Assembly: GCA_037127255.1 (NCBI GenBank)
Contig: JBANSL010000009.1
Coordinates: forward strand, 25,136,475 to 25,200,474
Source: Persicaria tinctoria
Taxonomy: Eukaryota; Streptophyta; Magnoliopsida; Caryophyllales; Polygonaceae
Direction: 5' to 3'
Length of the DNA stretch: 64,000 nucleotides
The position numbers and the translations under genes were made by a program. Of the stretch, positions 44,128 to 55,600 are shown in pieces (position 1 is the stretch's first letter; the number at the start of each line of letters is the position of its first letter). Under the pieces are notes generated by a model. The model ran no database searches and was not told the origin of the DNA. It saw only the letters and a program-made list of their open reading frames with translations.

Positions 44128-44919
44128 TGTTGAAGAGATCAGTTCAAAATAGATCATGGCGTTTCAAAGTATCCATATATAGAAAATTCCAAGATCGAAC
44201 TGATTCCAAAGAGCCGTTGGAGATCTGGTGATGACGATCCTCACGCTCCATGCTATCTCCATGCTAGTATATAAAGGAAAGGAAGGAGAAGACAGATATA
44301 CAAGTGCTACACACGAGCTTCAATTCTTTCAAGCGATCTGTCTTCCAAGTGTCTCTCTGCAAAGCGCTCAAATAGTTTGTTGTTTATTTCAAAGCCTTTG
44401 AGAGTCACTGTGAGCTTATAGGATATATTTATTTCAAGTGTTACTCGAGAGTTTATAACTCGGGAAGTTGCACTAGGCTATTGATTTGCGAGAGTTAGAG
44501 GATTGTACTAGATGGTTAAGAGAGGTGGGGCTCTTCTAGATTGGTCTAGGACTCCAAGGGAGCGTGAGTTGACTAGATTGCAATTGTATAGGAGAGAGGC
44601 TTCTCGGCGAGCTATTAGGATCCTAAGCTAAGCAATCAATAAAGCCTTTGAATCCTAGGGTTGTGGAAGAACCCTAGGCGGGGACGTAGGCCAGTTGTGC
44701 TGAACCTCGTAAACAATTACTCGTGTTCTTTACTTATTTGCTTTACCATTTTTCCGCACTTGGTTCGAATTGTTTAACTTTGTGATTCAGGTTCTTCTCA
44801 AAGGTTTTGGTACAAGCTCCAAAAGTCTTGAGACTTACTGCGAAAAACGGGCATACTCTATTCAACCCCCCTTCTAGAGTATTTATATATTACTTTGTTT
44901 TACATTATCGAACCTTCAA
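44128..44919 (+). mobile_element. Copia-like solo LTR
   Basis: It begins TGTTGAAGAGATC and ends near AACCTTCAA, with TTGAAG/CTTCAA as inverted ends. A TATA box (GTATATAAAGG) lies near 44266, followed by a leader typical of plant Ty1/copia LTRs, and CTATTCAACCCCCCTTCTAG sits near the 3' end, as often in copia LTRs. No internal region adjoins. No clear 5-bp duplication was found, so the ends are approximate. Confidence 0.65.
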
Positions 44920-44989
44920 TGTCCATTTAGGTCCAATGGAGACTTTACCTTTTTAACCTTCAAAATGCAATATTAAACCAATCCATTTG

Positions 44990-46020
44990 TGGGAATGAAT
45001 AAAAGTTGTCTAAACAATGAAGTGTAATCACATTTTATACTCTATGTCATCAATTGTATAAAAATATAATAAAAATGTCATCAACAAAAGATGTCCTCGT
45101 AAATGAGTGTGATTAATGAAGTGTAATAACAAATGTCATTAATGAATAAAAGTCATTTATAAAAGATGTCATCAATCAAGTTTAATCACATTTTATGTCC
45201 TTGTGTCATCAATTGTATAAAAATGTCACCACAAGTGATTGCATCAATGAAGTGTAATCACAAATGTGCTATCGGAGAATAAAAGTATAATCGATGAAAA
45301 TATATCGATATATAATTGATTAAATTAAAAAAGTGGCATCAAACGATTTGATTAAAAAAGTGGCATCTAGAATCAAAACACTACTTTGAAAAAATATGGT
45401 ATCACCGAAAAAAATACCATAAAAAATTAACATAAAAAAGTGCTATTAGTAGTCAACACTACTTTGAAAAATATGGCATCATGGTAAAAATATCATCAAA
45501 AAATTGACATCAAAAAAGTGTCATCAATAGTCAACAGTTAAAAAAAATGGTATCAATAGTCAACGTGACATCACAGTAAAAAAAAATGTCATCACAACAC
45601 TACTTTGAAAAAATATGGCATCACGGTAAAAAAAAATATCATCAAACATTTGACATAAAAAAAATGGCATCAATGGTCAACGTGACATCACATTAAACAA
45701 AAAATGTCATCAAAGTTTGAAAAAAGTGTCATCAAACCATTTCTTTATAAAAGTGGCATTAAAACGAAAATAAAATGTAATAAAAAAATGGCATCAAAAT
45801 AGCAAAAAATGGCATCACAAAATATGTCATTAAAAAAAATATTCCAAAGAAGTTGGTCAACGGTCAACGTTGCCGGTCAACAGTCAACGTTGACCGTTGA
45901 CCCTTAATAGTCAATTTGGGAAGGGTGTTAGGTTAGCTAATTAATTTTGTTTGGGTGCTAGTTAGCTAATGAGCTATTCATAATGTGCTATTTGCCAAAA
46001 TAACCCAAAGTTAAACGACA
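44990..46020. repeat. Dispersed AT-rich repeat R2 (same family as R1)
   Basis: It shows the same progression as R1: AATGAAGTGTAATCACA units, then AAAGTGGCATCAAA units, then a GGTCAAC-rich block (45853-45917) with seven TTGAC/GTCAA cores, then TTTGGGAAGGGTGTTAGGTTAGC. No ORF is seen. Confidence 0.7.
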
Positions 46021-46199
46021 TGTATTTTGTATGGGATGGAGTAACAAAAACGCACAAAAAAATACGGGTAAAAAAATGAGGGAATATGGTAGAAGGGACC
46101 TTTTTGAAAAGGTGGTTAGGTATTTAGACCTCTTAAAATATCAATTAGCCGTCCCAGACTCCCTTGAAAATTAATTAGGGATTTCACCCCTTTTTAACC

Positions 46200-46533
46200 T
46201 CCCTCTTCTGTGCGTCCCGTCCCCTTCCTCCCAATCTCCTCAACCTCACAATTGGCAGAGGATCTCCGGTTTCGGACGAACAAGGCGGTCATGGATCGGG
46301 CGAAGACCGAGGTTCAGGTGGCGATGGCGAAGCTAGAGGATCACCACCACTTCTCCTCCTCTCCCACCAGCAACTCGCTCGCCACGATCTGGCGTGGCCG
46401 CCCCAATCTCTCCCTCTCTCTCCCTCCCCCCCTCCGCCCGACCAGATCTAGGCCTCGTCATCATCGGCCTTTGGCCTCCGACCTCTGTTCTCCGTCTTCC
46501 AGCCTCCGTCCTCCGTTGGCCCCGTCGCCCTAG
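46200..46533 (+). other. GC-rich segment with a 107-codon ORF
   Basis: The ORF contains MDRAKTEVQVAMAKLEDHHH and then a Ser/Pro/Arg-rich tail. The tail looks like translated GC-rich DNA. It could be a captured 5' exon. Family not recognised. Confidence 0.25.
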
Positions 46534-47149
46534 ACCCCTGGCCGACAGTACTCTCTTTTGAATTCTGAGTTGGATTAGGGTTTATTTTTGTTAAAATTGG
46601 TTTATTTTTGTGATGAATTTGTGAAATTGGAAGTTGATTTTGTGGATTTTCATTCTTAATTTGATAGATTGAACTGTTTTGCTCTTGAATTTGGTACCTT
46701 GAATTTTTGGATGTTTAGATTGAATTTGTGAATTCCTCGTTCCGATAGCGTACCAAACAACTTGTCTTGATAATGGTTCATTCCGAATTTTGATTCCCAT
46801 TCCGATTATTGCATTTATACCAAACAAGGCCTAACAGAGATTGCTTCAATGGTGAGCTGAATCAATGGCCATATCTCTGTTTTTTTTTTGGGATTGTTGT
46901 ATTTGTTCAATGAAGACCCAAATCTTGGATGTTTGTATGATTCATTTTGATTGTAAATTAAGGGAAAAGTCCCAATTTTGTGCATTGATGATTTTCAGAA
47001 AAGTGCAAATGGGCTTTATTTGGAGGGACTTTGGAGGTGTATCAGACTATCAGTTTCAACTTTCAATGGAATTTCAATTTTGTTTCCTGTTTGCTTGTAA
47101 ATTTTATTTTTTTTATCAATGATCACACATTTTGAAACAACCACTCCTT
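46534..47149. other. AT-rich non-coding DNA, possible MITE
   Basis: TTCCGATAGCGTACCAAAC and ATTGCATTTATACCAAAC are near-repeats about 70 bp apart, as in some plant MITEs. No inverted ends are established. Confidence 0.25.
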
Positions 47150-48234
47150 GTTATTTTGATCCCTAATTTTTTATCAATGAAAATTTTCATCAAATGTATA
47201 AAAGTGGAATCGTGGAATCGATGAAAATAGCATCAATAAAGTATATATAGAAAATTTTTAGCGTTGAATAATAGAATCAATGAAGTGTAATCACAAACAT
47301 GTCATTAGTGAATAAAAGTAGAATTGATGAAAATATATCGATATACAATTGATTAAATTAAAAAAAGTGGCATCAAATCGTTTGATTAAAAAAGTGTCAT
47401 CAAATAATTACACCTTGTATTGATTTTATTGATTCCGCATTATATTACTTACATTGATGCATTTTTTTTAGTTGATGACATGTTATAATATGTGTTTTTA
47501 CGTATACAACCAATATTAATGTTGTAGTTTCAAAAACTTTGTATTTTTATATATGCAATAAGGTGAAAATATTTTGATTCCATGTTTTAAGATCTTATAT
47601 ATGTCATCAATTATATAAAATTGTCACCATAAACAATTGTGATTAACGAAGCGTAATAACAAATGTCATCCATGAATAAAAATTTAATGAATATGTCACC
47701 ACAAGTGATTGCGTCAATAAAGTGTAATCACAAACGTGTCATTAGTGAATGAAAGTATAATCGATGAAAAAAAATCCATATACAATTGATTAAATAAAAA
47801 ACATGTGGTATCAATCGATTTGATTAAAAAAAATGGCATCAAATAATTACATTATAAAAATGACATCAAAACACCATTTTGAAAAAGTTGTATCACATTA
47901 AAGAAAAAAATGTCATCAAAATACTACTTTGAAAAAATATCATCAAAATACTACTTTGAAAAAATATCATCAAAAATATGGCATCACGGTAAAAAAAAAT
48001 ATCATAAAAAAATTGACATAAAAAAAGTGGCATCAGTCGTTAACATTAAAAAAAATGGCATCAATGGTCAACTTGACATTACAGTAAACAAAAAATGTCA
48101 TCAAGTTTTAAAAAAAATGGCATTAAAAAAGTGTCATCCAATCATTTTATTAGAAAAGTGGCATCAAAGTGAAAATAAAATATAATAAAATTTTGGCATT
48201 AAAACGGTAAATTATGACATCATTTAAAAAAAAA
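47150..48234. repeat. Dispersed AT-rich repeat R3, left part
   Basis: It is built from the same GTGTAATCACAAACGTGTCAT and AAAAGTGGCATCAAA units as R1 and R2. The family's usual terminal block does not follow here. It resumes at 52084, after the 3.85 kb insertion. Confidence 0.7.
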
Positions 48235-48389
48235 CGGAAATTTCGCGAGGTACCCCTAGGGTATTGCAATTTTCGCGAGGTATACATCTCTTTTGCATAT
48301 TTCGCGTGGTGCCCCTGTGGTTTTCTTTTTTTCCGCCTCGTGCCCTTTAGGGTTAAATCTAACCGTTTTTTTTTTCCTTCCGTTAGTTT
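48235..48389 (+). repeat. Left terminal inverted repeat
   Basis: Begins CGGAAATTTCGCGAGGTACC and ends near CCTTCCGTTAGTTT. It matches the reverse complement of 51928-52083 along its length, with a small number of differences. Confidence 0.9.
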
Positions 48390-49463
48390 GCAATTAAAAA
48401 AAAAAAGGCCAGACAAAAAGAACAACGAGGCACGACTGATAGTCTGATACGAGAGACGAGAACGATAGAGCGACGCGAGGGAGACAAATCCAAGAACACC
48501 AGCGCTGCCGCCAGGAGGAGAAGGCCAGGTCGCCTGCTCGGATCTGGAGCTCGAAGGTCAGTTCGCCGCTGCTGTGTCTAGAAAGAACGTTGTTGCTGCT
48601 GCTCGAAGGGCGCCCGGCGCTGCCAAGTGAGTACCATAATCTAGGCTTTGGGGATTTAGAGGTTAGGGGTGAGGCAGGTGAGGATTTGGGGGTTAGGGGT
48701 GAGGCTGCTCCTTCTCGATTTGGGAAAGAATTGAAGAGGGTTTGTTTATGTGTCCGAATTCAGGAATTGGGGACTTTGGGGATTTGGGGGTTTTTGATTT
48801 TCGAATTGAATCTTTCCTTCTTTTTTATGTGTTCAATTGGAATTGGATGTGATACTGAGAGTCTGTTTATTTATGCAATTGGAATTGGATTTGAATCTTT
48901 GCTTGTTTATGAAACTGAGGGTTTGTGAAATTGTTTGTTTCTGTGTGCATAGGGTCTGTTGGTTTATGAAACAGATGGTCTGTTTGCTTCTTGTGTTTCG
49001 ATTGAATGAGGGTATGCTTATATTATGCAGGATGAGTGCATAATTGAACTAGCTCCCTTGTTGTCATAACTTCAATATGCTTGCTGTTAGGTACAAATGT
49101 GTGAAAAATATGTTGTTGCTGTCATAACTTAAACTAGCTCCCTTGTTGGCTATGTGAAAAAGTACATGATTCTTGATTTACACTCTCCTCTGATTTTAGA
49201 CGATCTAGATACAAATCTATTTTCTATCATCAGTACATACCTTTCACAAGTAACTCTAGAGGGCAGAGATCAGTTAGTTGTCAATTTAGTTGAATGGAGT
49301 TGGTTATTTTGCCCTTGAGTTACTGTTATACAAAGTTTTTTTAGCTAAATGGAGTTGGTTATTTTGTATTTTCAGGTAGTTGACAATTTAGTTGCTGATT
49401 TTTTTAGTTGAATAAAGATGGTTTATATCTTCCATTCAGTTATGGATTTGAAGTTTGTTAAAA

Positions 49464-49531
49464 AGCCTATTAGCTCAAACGGTAGAGTATGTGCTTATGC
49501 ACAAGATGTGGGTTCGAGTCCCATATAGGTT
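49464..49531 (+). ncRNA. tRNA-like sequence with 6-nt anticodon loop (copy 2)
   Basis: The acceptor AGCCTAT/ATAGGTT is fully paired with one wobble. TA occupies positions 8-9, and the D-stem GCTC/GAGT has one wobble. The anticodon arm ATGTG/CACAA pairs in four of five and closes a 6-nt loop CTTATG. The T-arm GTGGG-TTCGAGT-CCCAT is paired with one wobble and carries GGGTTCGAGTCCC. The region between anticodon arm and T-arm is only 3 nt. The A- and B-box-like words would suit Pol III. No standard anticodon can be read. Confidence 0.6.
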
Positions 49532-49988
49532 TATTTCTCAAAATGCAACTTAAATGTTATTCAACTGAACACAACTTGGTTTAAAGTAGTAGCTAGTTTT
49601 TGAAGTCGGATTATGTTCTTTGATCAAAACCTACTGAAATGTTCTGTAAGTTTCTTGTTGTTTTCGACCTTGTAAGGTTTTCATTCTATTTGCAGAACTC
49701 TCTTATGTTTACATTAAGAAAAATGTCACTTAGTGCGTGTTGTGATTGCCGTACAAACTCTCCAACGAAACAATGAAGAAGAAGAAAAATGCCTGTTTGT
49801 GCTTGTTTGTTAAACATCAACCACCTATAGTTTAAGAAATCTATGATCACACAAGATTTCTCCTTTTGTTGCATAACGAGGGATATTTACTCAACCTACA
49901 CAAGTTACAGGAAACATCTCACACAGTTGAAATCAATTTGTAAAACAAATTTGAACATATTTATGTAAAAACAAAAGCAAAGATTTGT

Positions 49989-50057
49989 AGCTTATGTGGG
50001 ATTCGAACCCACATTGATGTGTACAACACATTGCTCTTCCATTTGAGCTAATAAGCT
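49989..50057 (-). ncRNA. tRNA-like sequence with 5-nt anticodon loop (copy 3)
   Basis: Read on the minus strand, the acceptor AGCTTAT/ATAAGCT is 7 of 7 paired; compared with copy 1 a C-G pair has become T-A on both sides. The D-stem GCTC/GAGC is fully paired. The anticodon stem ATGTG/CACAT is 5 of 5 paired and closes a 5-nt loop TTGTA. The T-arm GTGGG-TTCGAAT-CCCAC is 5 of 5 paired. It faces copy 2 at about 460 bp. Confidence 0.62.
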
Positions 50058-51927
50058 AATTCAACAACACAAGGATTTTTTAAAATCCCCAATTCAAAAA
50101 TCCATACAGAAACCACACAATATCTAACAATTAGTATACCATAGGTCTAGTGAAATCTGAATAAAAGTCAACTCACAAGCGAACATCTCCCAGAACAAAA
50201 CTAAGAAGAAACACTTGAGATATACCTCGTCACCTTCATAAGCATAGGCCATATTCTCTAGGACAATTTGAGAATCAAAAGGCTGTCTAGAACAAAATTT
50301 CTCTTTTGCCATCTTTTGGGCAGTCAACAGTTCTAATCTTTATGTTTGTTTAGTGTGAAAGCAGCAGACAAATGAATCAAGGCATATGCTAACAATTCAA
50401 GAAATAATATTACAAAATCAAGGCATTCAGGGTGGGTATGACCATTTAAGATTTCTAATATTTTTAAAGCTATTGATATAGAGCAAACAAAAGTCTCATA
50501 TGAGTTAATAGCAATGACAAACCTATGTCTTAAAATAAGTGGAAAAACAAAAGCTTTAATACAACAAGTACATGGTAAGTTCAAACTATAAGATTGCTAA
50601 TATGTCATAGATGATAAATGTGCAATCAATAACCATGAACTGTACAATCAATCCTTAATCCTTATAAACAGAAATTTCTTCATTTGACAGAAATCCCAGA
50701 ATGCAAAACTAGGGAGGCGATGGCTAATATTAGAAACAATACATGTTACTCTAATTAGTGAGTGTTCCTCTCTCAAAGTACCAATGAAAAGAACAAGATG
50801 ACATCCAACAAAAAGGTGCAGTGGTTTTTGAACTCTGTAGTGGTTTTTGTTTCACTTCAATACAAATTTCTTTTATACTTCAATTACTTCTTTTAATGAA
50901 ATAAATTCATGTACTTGAAGGGTTTACTATGTAAATGGAATAAAACATGTATATAACGAGAGAATATATATAGTTATATGAAAAATCACGAGAATGTACA
51001 AAATGAATGAATTTAGATAGGACAGCAATTTTCAATTTTTGTAAATATGCTTATTATTAATGTTAATTCAAATAAACTAACAAACCCTTGAATTTGAATT
51101 GTTGAAAATTTGAAATGCCAAAGAGTTTGATTATGTCAAGTAGACATGGTCCATTTCCTACTTTAGCTTTACTGCAAAACAAAGGATGAACACAAAAAAA
51201 AAAAAACGGAAATAGCTTGGATTAGCCATCATCTGGTCACACAAATTACGTCAAGTAGAAATGCCAAAGAATTTGAATTGTTTTACTAATCTGTAATGAC
51301 AGGTTCAAGAAGAAACAACATCAACAGAAGAAACAACATCAACACCAAGCTATGACAGGTTCAAGAAAGGTTTCTAGATCCACCAAACTATGACAGATTC
51401 AATAAACCTATCAATGCACTAATCTGTAAAAAGATTCAATAAACCTATCAATGCACTAATCCACCAAGCTATGACTGATTTAACAGAAGAAAGGTTTCGA
51501 ATTCGAATTCGGCTCATAGCAAAAATCCTAAATCTGCACCAGTTGAACCTCTACAAAAACCCTAAATCTTAATTTCGAATTCGAAATCTATCAATTTCAA
51601 CCCAAATGCATCTAAAAACAAGAACACCTAAACCCTAGTTATAAGAACACCAAAAATCTAACCTTTCTCGTGGGTTTTCAGCAGGTCCGAGTCCGAGCGC
51701 GGAGAGGGTGCAGCAGGTCCGAGTCCGAGCGCTCTTGGCGTCGCAGCAGAAGGTCCGAGCCGCTGCTTCTGGTCTCCTCGCTCTCTCTTCGCCTGGTCTG
51801 CTGGTCCGAGCTCTCTTCACCTGGTCCGAGCTCTCTTCGCGTCGCTCTCTCTTCGCTCGCTGTAGACCTCGCTCTCCCTTCAGACCTCGCTCTCGCTGTA
51901 GACCTTCTCTTTTTTTTTTTTTTTTTT

Positions 51928-52083
51928 AAACTAACGGAATTAACCCAAAAAGGTTAAAAAAAATAACGAGAAGGGCACGAGGCGAAATGGGTTAAAACCT
52001 CAGGGGTACTACGCGAAATATGTAAAAAAGTTGTATACCTCGCGAAATTTGCAATACCCCAGGGGTACCTGGCGAAATTTCCG
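51928..52083 (-). repeat. Right terminal inverted repeat
   Basis: Reverse complement of the left TIR, ending GGCGAAATTTCCG. A T-run borders its inner edge. Confidence 0.9.
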
Positions 52084-52275
52084 AAAAAAAATCCAAATGG
52101 GTTGATCAACGGTTGGTGACCGGTCAATGGTCAAACGATTGACCATTGACCACCCCACTCTATTTGGAAGGGATTTACATAAAACTAATTAAATTGGTTT
52201 GGGATCTAACTACTCAATTGAACATTAAAAATTAAAAAAAGACCCTCTACCAAAATCACTCTTAAAAAATACTAG
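52084..52275. repeat. Repeat R3, right part, with W-box cluster
   Basis: It continues the family sequence after the insertion (ATCCAAATGGGTTGATCAAC, then TTTGGAAGGGATTTACATAAA). GTCAATGGTCAA and TTGACCATTGACC at 52101-52152 give four TTGAC cores, about 465 bp upstream of the receptor-kinase ATG. Confidence 0.7.
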
Positions 52276-52339
52276 CTGTATTCAAACCGAAGACTGAGAA
52301 CCTAAAAAAAAAAAGCAGACAGAGTGGTCGTTTTGGTTA

Positions 52340-52615
52340 AAATAATGTCTGGTCCCCCTAGAAATAGAATAGAATATCTATAAATTCAATAAAAACAAAG
52401 TTAATAAATTAATGAGTAGGAGTAATAAATAAAGTTGAACGATATTCGGCTATTCCCTTTGCCATCTTGGCCTCTGTGCTTAAGACAACCAAAAACCAAA
52501 ACCCAACAACACTAAACAGAGCATCTTTCCCCCGCTTCCTATACACACACGGTCACACCCCCACACTCTCTCTCTCTCTTCCGGCAGATTCCTCCGGCGT
52601 CCTCCACCATTAACG
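52340..52615 (+). promoter_or_regulatory. Candidate core promoter and leader of the RPK2-like gene
   Basis: A TATA-like CTATAAAT lies at 52378-52385. A C/T-rich leader with CTCTCTCTCTCT (52567-52578) precedes the ATG at 52616. The transcription start is not determined. Confidence 0.4.
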
Positions 52616-55600
52616 ATGTACCTCCGACCTCTCTCCTTCTTCCTCTCCTCTTTCTACCTTCTCACTCTTCCTCTCTCCTCCTCTTCGGCCTCGCCTTCCG
52701 ACGACGCAGCCTCTCTCCTCACCTTCAAATCCTCCGTCACTCTCGATCCTTCCAACCTTCTCTCCAGCTGGTCCCACTCCACCAACCACTGTCGCTGGTT
52801 TGGAGTCACCTGCGAGCGCGGCAGGGTTGTCGCTCTCAACATTACCGGCTCCGCATCTTTCCCGCCGCTTCCTGGCCTCAGATTCTCCGGTGACTCCTCC
52901 TTTCTTGCCGGAACCCTAGCCTCCTCCATTGCTAACCTTTCCGAGCTCCGCGTACTCTCGCTCCCGTACAATGTGTTTACCGCTGATATTCCGGTGGGAA
53001 TCGGTGAGCTACGACGGTTGGAAGTTGTGGAGCTGCAAGGTAATAACTTCACTGGCCAGATACCGCCTGGTTTTGGCGGTCTTAGGGCGCTTAGGTCGCT
53101 CAATTTGTCGAGTAACTCCTTGAAGGGCGCGATTCCTGGAAACTTGATTGGTTCCAGAGGAACGAGGGTTGTCGATCTGTCGAATAACCAGATCTCAGGT
53201 GGGATTGTACTGAATAGGCGCAATCAATGTGAGTCTCTTGCTTACTTGAAGCTTTCTAATAACTTCTTGGTTGGTAACATTCCTCCTGAGATTGGGAAAT
53301 GTAGGAATTTAAGAACATTATTGCTTGATGGTAACGTTTTAGAAGGTAGCATCCCGCCTGAGCTTGGCAATATTTCCGAACTTCGTGTTCTAGATGTTTC
53401 CCGAAATAGTCTGACTGAGAGGATTCCTAGGGAGCTTGGGAGGTGTCACAAGCTGACAGTTATTGTGTTGACACATTTGGTGGGTTACAATGCAGCTGTA
53501 TCAGCTGACAATTCTCACGGAGAGTACAATGTTTTCGATGGCGGTGTACCTTCTGAAGTATTCCTGATACCGAGTTTACAGGTTTTTTGGGCACCAAGAG
53601 CAAATATATATGGTCAGTTGCCCAATAAGTGGACTAATTCGTGCCCTTTGAGGGTTCTCAATGTCGGGCAGAATTACATGGATGGTAAAATACCTGAGAG
53701 TTTGAGAATGTGCAGAAACCTTACCTATCTAGATTTGAGTTTGAACAGGTTCTTTGGGAGCCTCTCTTTGCAGCTTCAGGTTCCTTGTATGGTCTATTTT
53801 AATGTCAGCCAGAATTTGCTGTCTGGTGTGCTTCCAGCATTTGAAAATGCCAATTGTAGTATTGACATCTATCAAGATATCCAAGAGCTTAATTTTCTCA
53901 ACAAGGAAGACATTCAGATCTCTTATTCTACCCTTCAAGTTTGGTTGTCTGAGATGAATGTGCCACTGGGAGTGATGACAGACAAGAATTTTGTAGTAAA
54001 CCACGATTTTAGTTGGAATAACCTCACTGGTGCCCTGCCTTCATTTTTTCTAGCGGATACTTTAGTTGGGCAGATTGGTAATGTGTCGTATAAGTTGCTC
54101 CTAAATAATAACAACTTCAATGGACATGTCTCTGGTCAGCTTTTTCTGAACTGTAGCCTCTTGAAGAGCCTTTCTGTTAACATGAGTGTCAACCAGATAT
54201 CGGGCACAATGTATCAGTCAGTGCCTCTGGATTGTTTACATCTGACGGAATTTGAAGCAGCAGAGAATCAAATTGACGGTTCCATATCTCCTGCTATTGG
54301 CAAGCTGCTGATGCTTAAGCATCTCGATATTAGAGGGAACAAGATAGCTGGATCTCTTCCTGAGCAGTTGGGACTGCTGAAAAATTTAGAAAGACTGCTT
54401 TTTGGCAAGAACAAATTGACAGGTGAAATTCCATATCAGCTGGGTCAGCTGAAATCTTTGGAATTTTTGGATTTGTCTAAAAATGCCCTTACTGGCTCAA
54501 TTCCTGCAGCTTTGGCAAATGCCATAAATCTTGAAATTCTAATACTGGATCATAACAAGCTTTCTGGGGTCATTCCTTTTTCATTATCGTCCCTATCACA
54601 CCTTACCAAATTGGATATTTCCTTTAATAACCTTAGTGGTCATATTCCACCACTTAAACATCCATATGATTGTAACAGTTTCACAGGGAACAAATTTCTG
54701 CATTCGTGCCCAGATACCTATTCAGAATCACCAACTGGCCTGCCGTATCCACTGAAAGTGAATAGGAAGCATGAGCGTGGTAAAATGAAATCCCTAGTGA
54801 CTGCTGCTGCTATTTCAATCTCTGTAGCAGTAAGTGTGCTTCTTGTTATTGCTGTTGCCCTTGTTGTTGGTCAGAAAACCTTCCGTAGACTTGCTAGCCT
54901 TACAAAGACAGTAGTGACCTTTGATGATGCTCCACTTGAGCTGACATATGATAATGTGGTCAGAGCTACAGAAAATTTCAGCATTAGGAATCTTATAGGT
55001 ACAGGGGGATTTGGATCCACATACAAGGCTGAAATAGTCCCTGGTTACCTAGTAGCTGTGAAGAGGTTATCCATTGGCAGATTTCAAGGTGTTCAACAGT
55101 TTGAGGCAGAGATAAGGACATTAGGCAGGATCAGACATAGGAACCTTGTAACTCTTGTTGGATACCATGTAGGAGATACGGAGATGTTCTTGATCTACAA
55201 TTATCTTTCTGGGGGAAACCTTGAGACATTCATCCATGATAGAGTGGGAAAAGACGCCACATGGCCGGTAATATGCAAGATAGCGGTTGATATAGCCCAA
55301 TCTCTAGCTTTTCTTCACTATTCATGTGTCCCCCGCATTGTCCACAGGGACATAAAACCTAGCAATATTCTGCTTGATGAGGAACTTAATGCGTATCTAT
55401 CAGACTTTGGGTTGGCTCGGCTTCTTGAAGTTTCTCAGACACATGCCACTACTGATGTGGCTGGTACATTTGGCTATGTAGCACCAGAATATGCCACAAC
55501 ATGTAGAGTTTCTGACAAGGCTGATGTGTACAGTTTTGGGGTCGTACTCTTAGAACTGATGTCTGGAAAGAAATGCTTGGATCCTTCATTTTCTTCATAT

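Larger units (their letters stand above)
48235..52083. mobile_element. 3.85-kb non-autonomous MULE-like element with 155-bp TIRs
   Basis: The ends are long, near-perfect inverted repeats starting CGGAAATTTCGC. It sits inside repeat R3: paralogues R1 and R2 run straight from A-runs into TCCAAA(T/G) where this element intervenes. The flanks are A9 (48226-48234) and A8 (52084-52091), compatible with an 8-9 bp target duplication in a poly-A run. Long TIRs with an 8-10 bp duplication are typical of Mutator-like elements. No transposase ORF is seen. GC-rich subterminal DNA lies at 48440-48620 and 51660-51910, and two tRNA-like sequences lie in the middle. Confidence 0.8.

Noticed and set aside
52654..53223. 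189-codon minus-strand ORF within the RPK2-like gene
   Set aside because: It is the antisense shadow of the LRR-coding exon.
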